Positions 1 to 6,237 of a stretch of 33,239 nucleotides of DNA are shown piece after piece; the first letter of the stretch is position 1; each line of letters begins with the position of its first letter. Location: NCBI GenBank assembly GCA_040386355.1, contig JAZKFP010000042.1, positions 1-33,239 on the forward strand, given 5' to 3'. The position numbers were made by a program, and so were the translations under genes. The notes beneath the pieces are model-generated. The model was given only the letters and a program-made list of their open reading frames with translations, made no database searches and was not told the origin of the DNA. This DNA comes from JAZKFP01 sp040386355 (GTDB lineage Bacteria; Pseudomonadota; Gammaproteobacteria; Pseudomonadales; UBA6940).

Positions 1-33
1 CTTCACTGACTTCTTAACTTTTACAGCGTCCAT
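1..33 (-). CDS. pstB: Probable PstB N-terminus (phosphate ABC transporter ATPase), partial
   Basis: Reading the minus strand, an ATG at 33-31 opens a frame that runs off the window edge after 11 codons (M-D-A-V-K-V-K-K-S-V-K). The peptide is too short to show any ABC ATPase motif. The call rests on position: it follows pstA in the same direction, where pstB is expected in the widespread pstS-pstC-pstA-pstB order. A weak purine-rich ribosome site (AGAGAG) lies about 7 nt upstream. The frame and start are seen; the identity is inferred. Confidence 0.5.
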   Translation of the reverse strand, partial: MDAVKVKKSVK

Positions 34-83
34 GATTGTGCTCTCTAATCTTAGCTCTTAAATATACCTGTCCTATAATGATT

Positions 84-119
84 TTCCAGATTATTGAAGT
101 GTTCGTTCAACTGCTGGAA
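84..119 (-). other. Nested stem-loop in the pstA-pstB intergenic gap
   Basis: The 146-nt gap between pstA and the putative pstB start holds an imperfect nested hairpin. The outer arms TTCCAG (84-89) and CTGGAA (114-119) enclose inner arms TTGAA (94-98) and TTCAA (106-110). No U-tract follows, so it is not a classical terminator. It might influence mRNA stability or processing between the two genes. The pairing is seen; the role is speculative. Confidence 0.3.
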
Positions 120-179
120 TATCATTCAGTTTGGTAAATAGGCTTTCAAAATTTATTTACAATGAGTTTTAGAGCTTTT

Positions 180-1097
180 TTAATTTTTAAACTGTTTACG
201 TAATTTGTATCGAATAAACACAGCAAACGCATTCATGGTTAGCGTCATCGCCATTAATATCACACCCGCTGCCGCTGCATTCTCATGAAATGCTGCTTGC
301 GGACGAGATATCCAATTAAACATTTGAATCGGCATAACGGTAAATGGTGAATTTAACCAATCAAAATTAATATAGGGAAAACCAGGTTCAATTGGTGACG
401 GAGGTAAAAACGCAATAAAGGTTAATGCACCAATGGTAATGATCGGTGCTGTTTCACCAATAGCCCGTGATAAACCGACAATAATTCCAGTTAAAATTCC
501 TGGCCGAGCCGATGGTAGAACATAATGCCACATCACTTGCCATTGATCGCAGCCAATACCGTAAGCACCTTCCTTTAACGTACGGGGAATAGATCGAATA
601 GCTTCGCGAGTGGAAACAATAATGATAGGTAAAATCAATAATGCGAGCGTCATTCCAGCAACTAATACAGTTTCACCCATATTTAGGCCGTAAACAAAAA
701 GACCCAAGGCTAATAACCCATAAATAATTGAAGGTACACCCGCTAAATTTGCTACATTAATTTCGATTAATGCGGTTAACCAATTTTTGGGTGCGTATTC
801 TTCTAGATATAATCCCGCCCCCACTCCTAATGGAATTGCAATAAAAGCTGTTGCAAACATCACTAACGTAGTGCCAACCCAGGCAGATAAAATGCCGGAA
901 TTTGCGGGTCTACGTGACGGAAACTTAGTTAAAAATTCTGAATTAATGCGTGAAAAACCATCCATACATAAGTCAATCAATAAGGTTGATAGCAACCCTA
1001 AAGAAATCATTAGTACAAAAACGCCGCAGACTGCAAAAAAAAGATCGGTTTGATGGCTGCGGCGTACAATTAATTTTAATTCTTCTAACTTCGTCAT
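180..1097 (-). CDS. pstA: Phosphate ABC transporter permease PstA
   Basis: This 305-aa protein is one of the two inner-membrane permeases of the high-affinity phosphate importer PstSCAB. It has about six hydrophobic segments: the first near residues 20-45, then others around 75-95, 115-160, 200-230 and 275-300. The binding-protein-dependent permease (EAA-type) loop is recognisable near residues 165-215, including the stretch R-S-I-P-R-T-L-K-E-G-A-Y-G-I-G, followed by L-P-S-A-R-P-G-I-L-T-G and R-A-I-G-E-T-A-P. The length is normal for the family. It starts with ATG 18 nt after the pstC stop and is surely cotranscribed with pstS and pstC. Induction under phosphate starvation is expected through the Pho box upstream of pstS. 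Confidence 0.96.
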   Translation of the reverse strand: MTKLEELKLIVRRSHQTDLFFAVCGVFVLMISLGLLSTLLIDLCMDGFSRINSEFLTKFPSRRPANSGILSAWVGTTLVMFATAFIAIPLGVGAGLYLEEYAPKNWLTALIEINVANLAGVPSIIYGLLALGLFVYGLNMGETVLVAGMTLALLILPIIIVSTREAIRSIPRTLKEGAYGIGCDQWQVMWHYVLPSARPGILTGIIVGLSRAIGETAPIITIGALTFIAFLPPSPIEPGFPYINFDWLNSPFTVMPIQMFNWISRPQAAFHENAAAAGVILMAMTLTMNAFAVFIRYKLRKQFKN

Positions 1098-1115
1098 AAT
1101 GCGGAATCCGATATT

Positions 1116-2054
1116 TTAATACGTTTCACGGAATCGATTGCGTAAATACATACCGATAATATTAAAACTCAATGTCATTAAAAATAAAACTAAACCGGTA
1201 GCAAAAATAGTTTGATAAACAATCGAGCCATGCGGTAAATCACCCAAGCTCATTTGTACAATAAAAGTCGTAATCGTAGCGGCACCTTCACGCGGATCAG
1301 TTGTAAGGTTTGGGTTTTGACCGGCCGCAATTGCAACGACCATTGTTTCGCCCACAGCACGTGACATTGCTAAAACAAAAGATGCAGTAATTCCAGAAAA
1401 TGCGGCAGGAACAATGACACGTGTAGCTGTTTGAAATCGACTCATTCCTAATGCATAGGCACCTTCCCGTAAGCCTGAAGGAACAGCGCGCATCGCATCT
1501 TCACTCACTGAAACTACATATGGCATGATCATAATGCCCAAAACAATTCCAGGTACCAGCAAATTAAACCCGCTCAAACCTGGAATAAACTTTTGCAACA
1601 GGGGCGTTAAAAACAACAGTGCAAAATAACCAAATACAATGGTTGGCACCGCAGCAAGCATTTCTAATAAGGGTTTTAGAACTTCACGAACTCGATGATT
1701 TGCGTATTCACTTAAGTAAATTGCGAAGATTAAACCAAGTGGTATAGCAATTAGCACAGCAATACCGGATGCCCACAAGGTCGCTGTTAGAAGAGGCAGG
1801 ATTCCAAAATGCGGATCTGAAAACATTGGAGTCCATTGGGTATCGGTTAAAAAATCAAACCAAGATACGGTTGCAAAAAAACCCCAGGATTCTGAAACTA
1901 AAATAACAACAATGGCAGTGGTAACAAAAATAGAAAGTAACGCAGTACAAGAAAGAAAAACACGCATGATGCGATCAACTAATCGTCTACGCCGCAAAAA
2001 CGGAAGCTTTTCCAATTCTGCGAAGGTTCCAACATGTGCTAGTTGCAGTGCCAT
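1116..2054 (-). CDS. pstC: Phosphate ABC transporter permease PstC
   Basis: A 312-aa inner-membrane permease that pairs with PstA to form the phosphate channel. An N-terminal cytoplasmic stretch of about 30 residues precedes the first membrane helix (residues ~30-55). Further helices are at about 103-128, 135-160, 165-185, 220-245 and 280-303. The permease loop carries R-A-V-P-S-G-L-R-E-G-A-Y-A-L-G-M-S, then P-A-A-F-S-G-I and S-R-A-V-G-E-T-M-V-V, the PstC equivalent of the segment in PstA. It starts with ATG and lies 221 nt downstream of the pstS stop, an unusually wide gap that contains the attenuator-like palindrome described separately. Length and motifs are normal. Confidence 0.96.
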   Translation of the reverse strand: MALQLAHVGTFAELEKLPFLRRRRLVDRIMRVFLSCTALLSIFVTTAIVVILVSESWGFFATVSWFDFLTDTQWTPMFSDPHFGILPLLTATLWASGIAVLIAIPLGLIFAIYLSEYANHRVREVLKPLLEMLAAVPTIVFGYFALLFLTPLLQKFIPGLSGFNLLVPGIVLGIMIMPYVVSVSEDAMRAVPSGLREGAYALGMSRFQTATRVIVPAAFSGITASFVLAMSRAVGETMVVAIAAGQNPNLTTDPREGAATITTFIVQMSLGDLPHGSIVYQTIFATGLVLFLMTLSFNIIGMYLRNRFRETY

Positions 2055-2183
2055 GCAGTAACTACCTCAAACCTAAATGGAACATATCAAAATCACTTAC
2101 AGAAAAATCAAGTCATTTTATGATACGGAAAACATCGCCAAAAAAATTGTACGCAAGGATAGGGCTAAATGAGGATGGAGGGA

Positions 2184-2198
2184 AGCGGTAAGGCCGCT
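2184..2198 (-). other. Small GC-rich hairpin in the pstS-pstC spacer
   Basis: The arms AGCGG and CCGCT surround a 5-nt loop in the spacer between the pstS stop and the pstC start. It is short and has no U-tract. Apart from this and the palindrome at the pstS stop, the 221-nt spacer (2055-2275) shows nothing I can name. It could be a minor processing site or chance. Confidence 0.2.
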
Positions 2199-2262
2199 AC
2201 AAATCACTTTAAACAAAAATGTTTTTTATGATTATGCAGCGGCACTTGGACTATCAAATAAC

Positions 2263-2292
2263 TAAATAAAAAGATCTATTTAAATAGATCTT
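2263..2292 (-). terminator. Attenuator-like palindrome over the pstS stop codon
   Basis: A perfect 22-nt palindrome occupies 2271-2292 (each arm is AAGATCTATTT or its complement) and is followed on the minus strand by a T-rich run (TTTTTATTT). It looks like an A/T-rich intrinsic terminator. The pstS stop codon TAG (2276-2278) lies inside it. pstC and pstA have no other obvious promoter, so partial read-through would give much more pstS than pstCAB mRNA, as binding proteins usually require. The structure is seen; the attenuation is inferred. Confidence 0.5.
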
Positions 2293-3271
2293 CAATTTTT
2301 ACACCAATTTTAGAAGCGCCACCGAAGAAAGTACCAGTAGTACGTTTATCTAATTTTGCTTTAGCCATAGGGAAAGCTGCATCTGGAAGTGGTACATAAC
2401 CAACTTCTTCAACCAAAGCTTTACCATTTTTTGGATCCACTACGAAATCAGCAAATTTAGACACTGCTGGTTTTTGTTCCATATGTTTTTTATTGAAATA
2501 CAAAAACAAAGGCCGCGATAAAGGCTGGTAGGTCGCATCACGTGCTGTAGCAACTGTTGGAGATACACAGCTTCCATCTGCTTGTTTAATCGCAACGGTT
2601 TTCACTTTGTCTTTGTTTTCGTTAGCGTATGCCAAACCTAAAAATCCTAAAGCGTTTTTATCGGTTGATACACCTTGAATAGTAATGTTGTCATCTTCAG
2701 TAGCGGTGTAATCACCGCGTGATTCATGCTCTGTTCCAACGATTGCCGCTGTGTAGTAATCATAAGTTCCAGAATCCGTACCCGCACCAAAAAGTTTTAA
2801 AGGTGCATTAGGAAATTTTGGATTCACTTGGTTCCAATTGGTTACCTTCGCTTGCGCTTTTGGTTCCCACATTTTTTTCAATTCTTCTACCGTCATACAG
2901 TTAGCCCAATCATTGCTTGGGCTAACGATGTTAGCAAGTGCATCCATCGCAACTGGTAACTCAATGTATTCAATACCTGATTGTTTACACGCATCCATTT
3001 CTTCTTTTTTAATTGGGCGCGATGCACCAGCTATATCAATTTCACCACGACAAAACTTTTTAAAGCCACCACCAGTTCCTGACAAACCGACGGTTACGCG
3101 AGTACCGGTTGCCGCTTGAAATTCTTCAGCCATAGCTTCAGAAATAGGAAATACAGTACTTGAGCCATCCACTTGAACACCAATTTCATTAGCAGCCTGA
3201 GCTTGCATAGAAGAAAGAGCTAGTGCAGTGAGTGCACTTGGTACCAAGTATTTTTTAACTAGGTTTTTCAT
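2276..3271 (-). CDS. pstS: Periplasmic phosphate-binding protein PstS
   Basis: A 331-aa secreted phosphate-binding protein that feeds phosphate to PstCA. The first 26 residues form a clear Sec signal peptide (M-K-N-L-V-K-K, then a hydrophobic core), with probable cleavage after A-Q-A, before A-N-E. The mature part has the phosphate-loop motifs of the family: D-G-S-S-T-V-F-P-I near residues 35-43, and S-G-T-G-G-G-F-K-K-F with D-I-A-G-A-S-R-P-I near 64-87. A second-lobe motif G-A-G-T-D-S-G-T-Y-D is near 162-171. The ATG start is supported by AGGAG (rc of 3282-3286) about 10 nt upstream. It is the first gene of the operon, behind a Pho-box promoter. Confidence 0.97.
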   Translation of the reverse strand: MKNLVKKYLVPSALTALALSSMQAQAANEIGVQVDGSSTVFPISEAMAEEFQAATGTRVTVGLSGTGGGFKKFCRGEIDIAGASRPIKKEEMDACKQSGIEYIELPVAMDALANIVSPSNDWANCMTVEELKKMWEPKAQAKVTNWNQVNPKFPNAPLKLFGAGTDSGTYDYYTAAIVGTEHESRGDYTATEDDNITIQGVSTDKNALGFLGLAYANENKDKVKTVAIKQADGSCVSPTVATARDATYQPLSRPLFLYFNKKHMEQKPAVSKFADFVVDPKNGKALVEEVGYVPLPDAAFPMAKAKLDKRTTGTFFGGASKIGVKIEDLFK

Positions 3272-3340
3272 TGTCGAATTTCTCCTAATGGATGAGGCAT
3301 TTTTCTAAATCAGTAAAAGCTGATCTTTTGAATCGCAGCG

Positions 3341-3374
3341 ATCATAACGTTGAAATGTGACAGAAAGGTTAAAG
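3341..3374 (-). promoter_or_regulatory. Pho box and -10 element driving pstS
   Basis: On the minus strand an 18-nt site (rc of 3357-3374) reads CTTTAAC-CTTT-CTGTCAC: two 7-mers repeated at 11-nt spacing, the second matching the PhoB half-site CTGTCA and the first matching it 5/7. Exactly 10 nt further comes TATGAT (rc of 3341-3346), a good -10. A Pho box replacing the -35 with a -10 ten bases downstream is the classical PhoB-activated architecture. The pstS start is about 70 nt further on. No good TTGACA-like -35 is present, which fits activator dependence. Confidence 0.65.
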
Positions 3375-3506
3375 CCTAAAATCTTAAGATATACGTTTAA
3401 AAAAAGATCATCCATAAATTGAGACGAGCATCTTTACATTGACGCTTTTGATCTTAAACACTTAAATTTTAATCAAATACCCTATGCTGCTATCACCAAT
3501 CTAAAA

Positions 3507-3522
3507 TACCATTATATTGGTA
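3507..3522. promoter_or_regulatory. Putative HipB operator O1 (first hipBA)
   Basis: TACCA-N6-TGGTA, a perfect 5-bp dyad, lies 60-80 bp upstream of the first hipB. A near-identical inverted copy lies 40 bp downstream (3547-3562; 15 of 16 bases match after reverse complement). E. coli HipB binds inverted repeats of similar size upstream of its own operon, so autoregulation through these sites is the natural reading. Binding itself is inferred. Confidence 0.5.
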
Positions 3523-3546
3523 AAAATAGCTTTTTTAATGGTTATT

Positions 3547-3562
3547 TACTAATATAATGGTA
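3547..3562. promoter_or_regulatory. Putative HipB operator O2 overlapping the hipBA -10
   Basis: TACTA-N6-TGGTA is the inverted partner of the site at 3507-3522. It contains a consensus -10 hexamer TATAAT at 3553-3558 on the plus strand, 28 nt before the hipB ATG. No good -35 is visible 16-18 nt upstream (a T-run at 3531-3536). A repressor bound here would block the promoter, fitting toxin-antitoxin autoregulation. A third pair of arms (TCACCAAT at 3493-3500 and ATTGGTGA at 3573-3580) extends the dyad and includes the hipB ribosome site. Confidence 0.5.
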
Positions 3563-3585
3563 TTAAATTTCTATTGGTGAATCTA

Positions 3586-3825
3586 ATGAGATATCTTGAG
3601 CGTATCGGGCATAACTTAAAAAGTGCCCGCAAGAAACGTTTTCCTAAAGATGATTTGCAAGATTTTTCAGTTCGTATTGGAGTAGCGCGTGCCACATTAC
3701 AGAAAATGGAAAAAGGTGATTTGAGCGTAAGTATCGAAAAATATTATCGTGCTGCTGAAGTACTAGAAATTAAAGAATCATTTAATAAGTTATTTGAAAT
3801 CGAAAAGAGCATGTTTGATGATTAA
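3586..3825 (+). CDS. hipB: HipB-like antitoxin, XRE-family DNA-binding protein
   Basis: A 79-aa helix-turn-helix protein, the probable antitoxin and autorepressor of the hipA toxin that overlaps its 3' end. The HTH spans about residues 22-52 (D-L-Q-D-F-S-V-R-I-G-V-A-R-A-T-L-Q-K-M-E-K-G), a typical Cro/XRE layout. The frame is open from a TTG at 3574, but I chose ATG 3586 because GGTGA (3576-3580) sits 5 nt upstream of it. Promoter and operator sites lie directly upstream. It is divergent from pstS across a ~310-nt intergenic region. In known systems HipB dimers bind both DNA and HipA; here this is inferred from family and gene arrangement. Confidence 0.88.
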   Translation: MRYLERIGHNLKSARKKRFPKDDLQDFSVRIGVARATLQKMEKGDLSVSIEKYYRAAEVLEIKESFNKLFEIEKSMFDD

Positions 3826-5053
3826 AAAAGCGTTTGATATTTATGTTAACACACGAAGTACAAACTGTATTCAAGCCGCAGATTGCATTATTGAAGAAAT
3901 CAATGGTGCGCCAGTACGTATCGGATTTCGCTATCGCCCTGCATATGTTGAACTAAAAACTGCATTTGCAATTGACCCTGGGTTATTACCTTTAAGGTCT
4001 AACGAAATTATTTTACATTGTTCGGGTGGAATGCCAGGTTTTTTAGATGATTACTTACCCGATTCTTGGGGTAAAAAAATACTTACTCGTTTAGCATTTT
4101 TTCGTAACAAGCAACGCCTTAATACCAATCGTGCAATTGATTTATTATCTTTAATGAGTGGAAGACATATTGGAGCAATCTGCATCGTTTCACAGGGTGA
4201 AAAACCAATTTATGAGTCAGGATTACCAATAGAATTTTTAAAGCACACTGAACAAATTGCTCAACAAGTTGATGATTTTTCTTTAGAGAAACTACCTTCC
4301 GACGAATTAGGTTTACTTTATCTTGCAAATTCTGGAAGTGGTGTTGGAGGAGCACGGCCCAAAGCACTTATTAAAGATCATCAGCAAGAATATTTGGCAA
4401 AGTTTAATCGTCTAGGACAAGATGTGTATAACAACGCTCGTATTGAATTAGCTTGTTCAGAAATGGCTCGTATTGCAGGTATCAATATCAGTCAAGGCAA
4501 AGTTATTGAAGAAGTTAACGGAAGAGACGTGTTGTTACAAAAACGTTTTGATATTGACGATAAACACCGAAGACACATTATTAGCGTAAATGCACTTTTG
4601 AAAGATCCCGATACACAGCGCGATCATGGTTTTCATTTTTGCTATGAGGATATTTATCATCTAATGCAGAAATATTCTGTAAGTATCCAAGACGACGCTG
4701 AACAATTACTTCGTATTATGCTGTTTAACCGTTGTATTAATAATGTGGATGATCATGAGCGTAATTTTAGTTTTATTTATAATGACACCGGATATTGTTT
4801 TGCACCAGCTTACGATTTAGTACCAATTACCGTACACGGCCAATATCATATTGCAGGATTTGGATCTCAGCCCTCGCCTCCTAGTATTCGCGATGTAGAA
4901 AACTTCGGCAAAGTATTTGGACTTTCCAAAACACGTATTAAACACTGTGTCGATCAACTCATACATGCACTAGATCAGTGGGAACAATGTGCAGAAGATG
5001 CGGGCGCGTCTGAAAAAGATACCATTGCTGTTAAAAAATTCTTCCACTCTTAA
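3818..5053 (+). CDS. hipA: HipA-family serine/threonine kinase toxin (first copy)
   Basis: A 411-aa HipA-type kinase. Best-studied members phosphorylate glutamyl-tRNA synthetase and cause growth arrest or persistence; the target here is unknown. Motifs: G-S-G-V-G-G-A-R-P-K at 173-182 (the Ser/Gly loop that is autophosphorylated in E. coli HipA), K195 in K-F-N (ATP lysine), Q-K-R-F-D at 241-245, the catalytic loop N-N-V-D-D-H-E-R-N-F-S-F at 308-319, and A-Y-D-L at 331-334 carrying the metal aspartate. All key residues are present, so it should be active. I start at ATG 3818, which overlaps the hipB end by 8 nt (ATGATTAA); the frame also extends upstream to a TTG at 3794. Length is close to the ~440 aa of E. 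coli HipA. Confidence 0.92.
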   Translation: MIKKAFDIYVNTRSTNCIQAADCIIEEINGAPVRIGFRYRPAYVELKTAFAIDPGLLPLRSNEIILHCSGGMPGFLDDYLPDSWGKKILTRLAFFRNKQRLNTNRAIDLLSLMSGRHIGAICIVSQGEKPIYESGLPIEFLKHTEQIAQQVDDFSLEKLPSDELGLLYLANSGSGVGGARPKALIKDHQQEYLAKFNRLGQDVYNNARIELACSEMARIAGINISQGKVIEEVNGRDVLLQKRFDIDDKHRRHIISVNALLKDPDTQRDHGFHFCYEDIYHLMQKYSVSIQDDAEQLLRIMLFNRCINNVDDHERNFSFIYNDTGYCFAPAYDLVPITVHGQYHIAGFGSQPSPPSIRDVENFGKVFGLSKTRIKHCVDQLIHALDQWEQCAEDAGASEKDTIAVKKFFHS

Positions 5054-5077
5054 ATCACAATGAATCACAAAACTTTT

Positions 5078-5105
5078 TTGCCACTCTACCCACCCACTCT
5101 ACATT
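5078..5105 (+). promoter_or_regulatory. Possible promoter for the riboswitch-exporter transcript
   Basis: TTGCCA (5078-5083) and TACATT (5100-5105), separated by 16 nt, resemble a sigma-70 promoter. They lie 24 nt before the first conserved block of the riboswitch-like leader and just after the hipA stop. Each hexamer matches consensus at 4 of 6 positions, so the call is weak. Confidence 0.3.
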
Positions 5106-5246
5106 CCATTAAACTTCTAACATTCATTGGGGAGTAGCCGCCTTTTAATTTTCAATTCATTGTTAAATCAAAAGGGCTTACGTCAACATACTTGGTTCTC
5201 TAATACTGCGCGAAAAAAAATAGCAACAGTTTTAGAAATACCCACT

Positions 5247-5351
5247 GCATATTGGTTTCAGGCGAGGAATCTAACTTCGAATCCGCGGAGCATACTTTTG
5301 AGTATGTGAGCAGATGAAAAGCGCAGATGACAAAGCATCAAACCAATTTGC
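5247..5351 (+). repeat. Structured repeat unit R1 inside the riboswitch-like leader
   Basis: The core, from GGCGAGGAATC through CCGCGGAGCATACT, AGTATGTGAGCAGA and CGCAGATGACAAAGC, recurs at R2 (5373-5472). It holds a perfect hairpin CATACT-tttg-AGTATG (5291-5306). The unit is closed by arms GCATATTGGTTT (5247-5258) and AAACCAATTTGC (5340-5351), which pair at 11 of 12 positions. The arm sequence differs from that of R2 while pairing is kept. It is probably an interspersed intergenic repeat or a duplicated RNA domain. Confidence 0.7.
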
Positions 5352-5372
5352 AAAGGGTAAAAAGCTCATAGT

Positions 5373-5472
5373 GAATTAATTGTAGGCGCGAAATCAAGTT
5401 TAGAGTCCGCGGAGCATACTCAAAGTATGTGAGCAGACGATAAACGCAGATGACAAAGCCTAACGTTAATTC
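5373..5472 (+). repeat. Structured repeat unit R2 inside the riboswitch-like leader
   Basis: This is the second copy of the R1 core, in direct orientation 126 nt downstream arm to arm. The central hairpin is CATACT-caa-AGTATG (5415-5429), with a loop that differs from R1. The closing arms GAATTAATTGTAGGC (5373-5387) and GCCTAACGTTAATTC (5458-5472) pair 8 + 5 bp around a 2x2 internal loop. Core conserved, arm sequences different but complementary: this is compensatory change. Confidence 0.7.
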
Positions 5473-5528
5473 ATGAAGAGCGACAACCATGGTGTAAGCA
5501 GTTTTAACATAAATCCTGGCCAGACCTT

Positions 5529-5570
5529 TGATCACACAACCTGCGGATTGGCCGGCGGGCTGTGTGATCA
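5529..5570 (+). promoter_or_regulatory. Long hairpin before the exporter start
   Basis: TGATCACACA (5529-5538) and TGTGTGATCA (5561-5570) form a perfect 10-bp stem. Further C/G pairs lie inside (CCTGC at 5540-5544 with GCGGG at 5555-5559), leaving a loop of roughly 10 nt. It follows the last riboswitch block and is nested inside the CCTGGCC/GGCCAGG helix that covers the ribosome site, so it looks like the expression platform of the leader. Confidence 0.55.
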
Positions 5571-5601
5571 TTGTCTATTATTCCGGCCAGGGGAAAATAT
5601 C

Positions 5602-6168
5602 ATGTTAGAAGCTCTGTTTATTTCCACCTTTATTATTGCGATTGCTGAAATTGGCGATAAAACTCAACTATTATCTTTTATTCTCGCTGCACGATATCAA
5701 AAACCCTTACCTATTATTTTTGGCATATTTGCTGCGACGATTATTAATCATGCGCTTGCAGGATTTTTAGGCAAGTGGATTTCATCTTTTGTTCATCCCA
5801 ATATTTTGCAATGGATTCTTGGCGTATCGTTTATTGCTATGGGCCTGTGGAGTCTAATTCCAGATAAATTTGAAGATACATCTTCGATAAAAAATCGTAG
5901 TATTTTTATAAGCACGTTTATTACTTTTTTTATTGCAGAAATGGGCGATAAAACGCAAATCGCAACCGCAATGCTTGCGATTAAATATAATGCATTAATT
6001 ATGGTAGTTATTGGTACAACGCTAGGGATGATGCTTACCAACATTCCAGCGGTATTGCTTGGCAATAAAATTAATCAATGGATTTCTATGACTTGGATCC
6101 GTCGAATTGCAGCGATGATATTTATTGGGATGGGTGTATTAACGTTAATAAATGCGGTGATGAAATAA
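5602..6168 (+). CDS. mneA: UPF0016/TMEM165-Gdt1 family cation (probably Mn2+) exporter
   Basis: A 188-aa inner-membrane protein with about six helices in two homologous halves. Each half begins with the family signature E-x-G-D-K-T: E-I-G-D-K-T-Q at 16-22 and E-M-G-D-K-T-Q at 113-119. These acidic motifs form the cation path in the family. Bacterial members such as Vibrio MneA export Mn2+; eukaryotic Gdt1/TMEM165 move Mn2+/Ca2+/H+. The longer frame back to 5473 is rejected because ATG 5602 has AGGGG at 5589-5593, 8 nt upstream, and the upstream part is the structured leader. A Mn-type riboswitch leader agrees with this function. The gene stands alone between two hipBA modules. The symbol is by family analogy. 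Confidence 0.88.
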   Translation: MLEALFISTFIIAIAEIGDKTQLLSFILAARYQKPLPIIFGIFAATIINHALAGFLGKWISSFVHPNILQWILGVSFIAMGLWSLIPDKFEDTSSIKNRSIFISTFITFFIAEMGDKTQIATAMLAIKYNALIMVVIGTTLGMMLTNIPAVLLGNKINQWISMTWIRRIAAMIFIGMGVLTLINAVMK

Positions 6169-6237
6169 CTTGCAGATGAGTTAAGAGTAGTTTGCGGCTT
6201 AATTTTATAAACAATACTCTATACGCAATACGTTGCT

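Larger units (their letters stand above)
5129..5593 (+). promoter_or_regulatory. yybP-ykoY-type (Mn2+) riboswitch leader, interrupted by a ~320-nt insert
   Basis: The leader of the UPF0016 exporter has three blocks recalled as typical of the yybP-ykoY manganese riboswitch, in order: GGGGAGTAGC (5129-5138), CGTCAACATACTTGG (5181-5195) and GGCCAGACCTTTG (5518-5530). Between the first two is a helix: AGCC-gc-CTTTT (5136-5146) with AAAAGGGCT, about 9 bp with a 2-nt bulge. Known members are ~100-180 nt; here ~320 nt separate blocks 2 and 3, occupied by two structured repeats (5247-5351 and 5373-5472). CCTGGCC (5515-5521), overlapping block 3, pairs exactly with GGCCAGG (5585-5591), which includes the start of the exporter's Shine-Dalgarno. 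The P1 helix is poor as I can draw it. Motifs are seen; Mn2+ control is inferred from family. Confidence 0.65.

Noticed and set aside
5127..5309. 60-residue plus-strand open frame resembling the C-terminal half of a helix-turn-helix protein (K-I-A-T-V-L-E-I-P-T-A-Y-W-F)
   Set aside because: It starts at a TTG inside the riboswitch block, has no ribosome site, and its second half lies in repeat R1; the region is better explained as structured RNA. A decayed regulator fragment remains possible but weak.
5247..5472. CRISPR-like array because of direct repeats
   Set aside because: There are only two ~100-nt imperfect copies with internal hairpins, with no uniform short repeat or spacers and no cas genes.
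5338..5571. 77-residue minus-strand open frame
   Set aside because: It is only the complement of repeat R2 and the leader hairpin, with no coding signature.
5473..5601. N-terminal extension of the exporter frame
   Set aside because: It covers the leader hairpins and the Shine-Dalgarno; ATG 5602 has a proper ribosome site and the protein then begins exactly at the family's first helix.
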